A DNA stretch of 64,000 bases from Sphingomonas sabuli (GTDB taxonomy: Bacteria > Pseudomonadota > Alphaproteobacteria > Sphingomonadales > Sphingomonadaceae), in assembly GCF_014352855.1 (NCBI RefSeq), contig NZ_CP060697.1:2449892-2513891 (forward strand). The letters run 5' to 3'. The first letter of the stretch is position 1. The number at the start of each line of letters is the position of its first letter. Positions 61,798 through 64,000 of the stretch are shown here, piece by piece. Below the pieces are notes generated by a model. The model did no database searches, had not been told where the DNA came from, and worked only from the letters and a program-made list of their open reading frames with translations. The translations under genes and the position numbers were made by a program.

Positions 61798-61986
61798 ATG
61801 CCCAACACCCAGATCTACGATGAAGCCAGTAATGTCGATGCGCACGACGGGACGGTCGTCGTCGTCGGTCCCGACGCGGTCGACGTCCGCCTGACCCCGT
61901 CCGCGGCGGAGGAAACGTCGGAACGATTGCTGGAAGGCGCAATGAAAGCGCGCGGCCAGAAATATTTCGAGGACAAGAAGTCCTAG
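61798..61986 (+). CDS. Small conserved hypothetical protein (62 aa)
   Basis: A 62-residue acidic protein: MPNTQIYDEASNVDAHDGTV, then VDVRLTPSAAEETSERLLEGA and a basic end. I recall similar proteins in sphingomonads. No motif suggests a function. It follows cmk by 73 bases and is convergent with the next small gene. Confidence 0.75.
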   Translation: MPNTQIYDEASNVDAHDGTVVVVGPDAVDVRLTPSAAEETSERLLEGAMKARGQKYFEDKKS

Positions 61987-61990
61987 AGCG

Positions 61991-62164
61991 TCAGCTGTGC
62001 GAAGCGCCCGTCCGTCCGACAAGGCGGTCGCCCTGCCACACTTCCGCGTCGATATAATGATCGCGCGCGTGGCTTAGCGCCGCGTCGTCGTCGTCACTCT
62101 CGACCCATTCCGCGGACAGGACGCGCCCGGACATGTCGATGCGATAGATCCGATAGCCTGCCAC
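61991..62164 (-). CDS. Small conserved hypothetical protein (57 aa)
   Basis: Read directly from the sequence. GTG at 62164 with GGGGGAAAGC upstream opens a 58-codon frame ending in TGA at 61991. The product has GYRIYRIDMSGRVLSAEWVE, an acidic DDDDAA patch, and HYIDAEVWQGDRLVGRTG. The pattern of an RVY...D..G....AEW entry with a late EVWQG-RLV looks like a small alphaproteobacterial family with no known function. It converges with the 62-residue gene. Confidence 0.65.
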   Translation of the reverse strand: MAGYRIYRIDMSGRVLSAEWVESDDDDAALSHARDHYIDAEVWQGDRLVGRTGASHS

Positions 62165-62274
62165 GCTTTCCCCCGACAGCGAGAGTATCGTGCCTGCGGC
62201 GCCGCACCCAGTTCACCTTCGATAGCGTACGCGCCCCGAGTCGCGGACCAAATCCACGCCACATCGGTTTGAAA

Positions 62275-62285
62275 TTAACCATTAA
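62275..62285. promoter_or_regulatory. Possible CtrA half-site upstream of the repeat protein
   Basis: TTAACCATTAA contains TTAACCAT, the form commonly seen as a CtrA half-site, about 135 bases before the start of the Pro/Gly-rich protein. The surrounding 251-base gap (62165-62415) is locally AT-rich here and otherwise holds nothing I recognise. A single half-site is weak evidence. Confidence 0.35.
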
Positions 62286-62415
62286 AATTATGTTTACGTT
62301 CAAGGCCTTGCTGGATAGGTCTTGCCCTCCGCCCCGATTCGTCGTTGCGCTCTCTATGTGAGTCTCCTCTGGGGGAGGACTGGCGGCGAACCATCCGGGC
62401 TTAGGGGCGCGCCTT

Positions 62416-64000
62416 TTGGTTAACAGCAAGAGCCATTTCCAACGCGATTGCGTCCGCCGTGGCGCGGTGTTGCTGTGCGCTTGTGCGTATGCCGCTCTTG
62501 CGACCAGCCCGTCGCTCGCCGTCCCGCTGGGACCCGGGCAGCTGCCCGGTCCAACGGCCACCCGGGCCGGCCAGGATCGGACGCCCAACGTCGTTCCGCC
62601 GCCGGCACCGCTGGAGACGGCGCAGAACCGTCCGTCCCTGCCGCAACTGCCGGGCGTCCGGCCGACCGAAACGATCGTCAATCAGGGGACGTTCGACGTC
62701 GCCTTGCCGGTCCCGCCCGCGGCCGCGCCAAGCCGGTCCGGAGTGCCGGGGGGCGGCCCGCTCAACCAGCCTTTGCCGCCCGTTCCCGGCGCGCGCCTGC
62801 CAAGCGCCACCGACCTGCTGCTGTCCACGCCCGGCTCCGGCGGCGCCACCGCCGCCCGGATCGAAAACGGGACGATCGTTCTCACCAATGCCGCCCGGCG
62901 GCCGGCGCCCGATCCCGGCCCGCCCGGCGGACTCTCGGGACCCAACGCAGCCGGCAACGGCAATGCGGGCGGCACCGCGAACGGCGGCAGCGGCAATGGC
63001 GCCGGCCCGCCCCCGAATTCAGGTCCCCCGGCAATTGGGACAGGCAACGGTAGCGGCAACGGCAACGGTGGCGGCAACGGATCTCCCCCGCCAGGCCCGC
63101 CGCCGGTCACGGACACCGGCAATCGCCCTCCCGATACGGGCGGTGCCGGCAACGGCGGGAACGGCAACGGCGAAGCGAATGGTCCGCCGCCCTCCAGCCC
63201 TCCACCGGGCGACAACAGCAACGGCAATGGTGGCGGCAACGGCAACGGCAACGGTAACAGCGACAACCCGCCCGCACCGCCGCCCAGCCCGCCGCCGGTA
63301 ACCGACGACAACGGTCAGCCCGGCTCCGTACCGCCGGGCGATCCGTGCGGGCACGCGGTTGGCAATCCGTGCAACGGCAACAACGGCAATGACGGGGCGC
63401 AGGGCAATGTCGGCGGAAGTTCGCCGCCGCCACCTCCGCCTCCGCCGGACCCGCCACCCGCACCACCGCCGCCAGCGCCGCCGCCAAGTCCCCCGCCCGG
63501 CGGGAATGGCAACGGCAACGGCCCGCCGGCCGATCCAGGCAACGGCAACGGCAACGGGAACGGCAACAGCCCGCCGCCACCGCCACCGCCTCCGGGCAAC
63601 GAAGGCAACGGCCCTCCCGACGGCGTTCCGCCGGGCGACCCGTGCGGACATGCCGTCGGCAATCCGTGCGGCGGAAACAGCGGAAATGACGGCTCGCAAG
63701 GCAACGGCGGCGGCAACGCGCCTCCGCCGGCTCCGCCACCGGCGCCACCGCCCGCGCCTCCGCCTGCGCCACCGCCAGCTCCTCCTCCTGCGCCGCCGCC
63801 TGCGCCGCCACCCGCGCCTCCGCCGGCGCCGCCACCCGCGCCACCACCAGCACCGCCGCCAGCACCTCCGCCGGCTCCGCCACCAGCGCCGCCACCAGCG
63901 CCGCCGCCAGCACCGCCGCCGGCACCACCGCCCGCGCCTCCGCCTGCGCCACCGCCAGCTCCGCCGCCCGCGCCTCCGCCGGCACCTCCGCCAGCTCCTC
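62416..64000 (+). CDS. Secreted Pro/Gly/Asn-rich repeat protein, 3' end beyond the window
   Basis: An uninterrupted frame from TTG 62416 (AGGGGCG a few bases upstream) that stays open to the edge: at least 528 codons, C-terminus missing. An N-terminal hydrophobic stretch (GAVLLCACAYAALATSPSLA) is a likely signal peptide. A moderately complex part follows (TETIVNQGTFDVAL, ARIENGTIVLTNAA). Then come Gly-Asn repeats, Pro-rich spacers, two copies of a PPGDPCGHAVGNPC module and a long APPP array. It looks like an extended extracellular or wall-spanning protein. Function unknown. Confidence 0.7.
   Translation, partial: MVNSKSHFQRDCVRRGAVLLCACAYAALATSPSLAVPLGPGQLPGPTATRAGQDRTPNVVPPPAPLETAQNRPSLPQLPGVRPTETIVNQGTFDVALPVPPAAAPSRSGVPGGGPLNQPLPPVPGARLPSATDLLLSTPGSGGATAARIENGTIVLTNAARRPAPDPGPPGGLSGPNAAGNGNAGGTANGGSGNGAGPPPNSGPPAIGTGNGSGNGNGGGNGSPPPGPPPVTDTGNRPPDTGGAGNGGNGNGEANGPPPSSPPPGDNSNGNGGGNGNGNGNSDNPPAPPPSPPPVTDDNGQPGSVPPGDPCGHAVGNPCNGNNGNDGAQGNVGGSSPPPPPPPPDPPPAPPPPAPPPSPPPGGNGNGNGPPADPGNGNGNGNGNSPPPPPPPPGNEGNGPPDGVPPGDPCGHAVGNPCGGNSGNDGSQGNGGGNAPPPAPPPAPPPAPPPAPPPAPPPAPPPAPPPAPPPAPPPAPPPAPPPAPPPAPPPAPPPAPPPAPPPAPPPAPPPAPPPAPPPAPPPAPPPAP
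63328..63705 (+). repeat. Two 81-bp direct repeats with conserved cysteines
   Basis: Copies at 63328-63408 and 63625-63705, exactly 297 bases (99 codons) apart. Each encodes VPPGDPCGHAVGNPC, then a GN-rich tail ending NDG(A/S)QGN. The unit between them (Gly-Asn run, Pro run) also repeats loosely, so the protein is built of about 99-residue modules. The codons differ at many third positions, so the copies are not recent. Confidence 0.8.
63718..64000 (+). repeat. APPP tetrapeptide array (12-bp period), truncated by window end
   Basis: From 63718 to the edge every codon set reads Ala-Pro-Pro-Pro, about 23 units in 283 bases, with varied synonymous codons. It forms an extended polyproline rod in the secreted protein. 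Slippage-prone length variation is expected. The array has no unique spacers and is not a CRISPR. Confidence 0.9.

Noticed and set aside
63107..63985. Long antisense frames rich in Ala, Glu and Arg over the APPP array
   Set aside because: They are complements of the repeat array in other frames. The plus frame has a signal peptide, conserved modules and stays open throughout.
63718..64000. Short regular repeats that could suggest a CRISPR array
   Set aside because: The period is 12 bases and in frame, there are no unique spacers, and the codons encode APPP. It is coding repeat, not CRISPR.

Overview
The window is a chromosomal segment of a high-GC alphaproteobacterium, most probably a member of the Sphingomonadaceae (Sphingomonas-like). 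The evidence is a GcrA cell-cycle regulator, a FYDLN-acid protein (TIGR02300 type), rph-hrcA-grpE synteny, an F1 operon atpHAGDC without F0 genes, a CpaF ATPase, and several small proteins that I recall mainly from sphingomonads. Gene density is high. Start/stop overlaps of the ATGA/GTGA type and GTG/TTG starts are common. I see no phage, plasmid, IS element or CRISPR array, so this looks like core and shell genome rather than an island.

Layout. 1-9.4 kb: housekeeping genes (DedA, gshB, yraN, rsmI, hemW, rdgB, rph) face hrcA-grpE and an M24 peptidase. 9.5-12.4 kb: acpP-fabF-mltG, linking fatty-acid and cell-wall synthesis. 12.4-17.9 kb: an orphan SH3 domain, MarR, an M17 aminopeptidase, a two-gene secreted/membrane pair, rimO and a K+ channel with RCK domains. 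18.0-22.6 kb: ugd, an M8-type metalloprotease and a WcbI-GSCFA fusion, probably concerned with surface polysaccharide. 22.7-28.6 kb: a single-domain response regulator, a three-gene signalling operon (CHASE3 kinase, receiver, receiver-HisKA_2 kinase) and parE. 28.7-34.8 kb: PhyH oxygenase, gcrA, an ABC-2 permease next to a second GSCFA protein, an M15-like peptidase and an exported methyltransferase. 34.9-41.5 kb: cpaF and the F1 ATP synthase operon, which carries a small YHS-like cysteine protein between atpD and atpC. 41.6-52.9 kb: GNAT, EEP hydrolase, ada, a tandem pair of HExxH gluzincin-like proteins, priA, a Ca2+/H+ antiporter, a divergent hydrolase/OhrR-like pair with duplicated operators, and purC. 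52.9-62.2 kb: a large M16 peptidase, two tiny genes divergent from a LysR gene, DUF421-DUF202, a minimal histidine-kinase-like ATPase facing a Crp regulator, tRNA-Ala(GGC), the FYDLN protein, cmk and small hypotheticals. 62.4-64 kb: the 5' part of a secreted Pro/Gly/Asn-rich repeat protein that runs off the right edge.

The strongest candidates for new biology are the WcbI-GSCFA fusion with a second GSCFA protein about 9 kb away beside an ABC-2 permease, the open-ended repetitive secreted protein at the right edge, the kinase/receiver operon whose last gene seems to need an AUA start overlapping the previous stop, the SH3 protein without a normal start or catalytic domain, and a 56-bp-period duplicated operator between an OhrR-like repressor and an exported hydrolase. 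Function calls come from motif reading only. No database search was possible.
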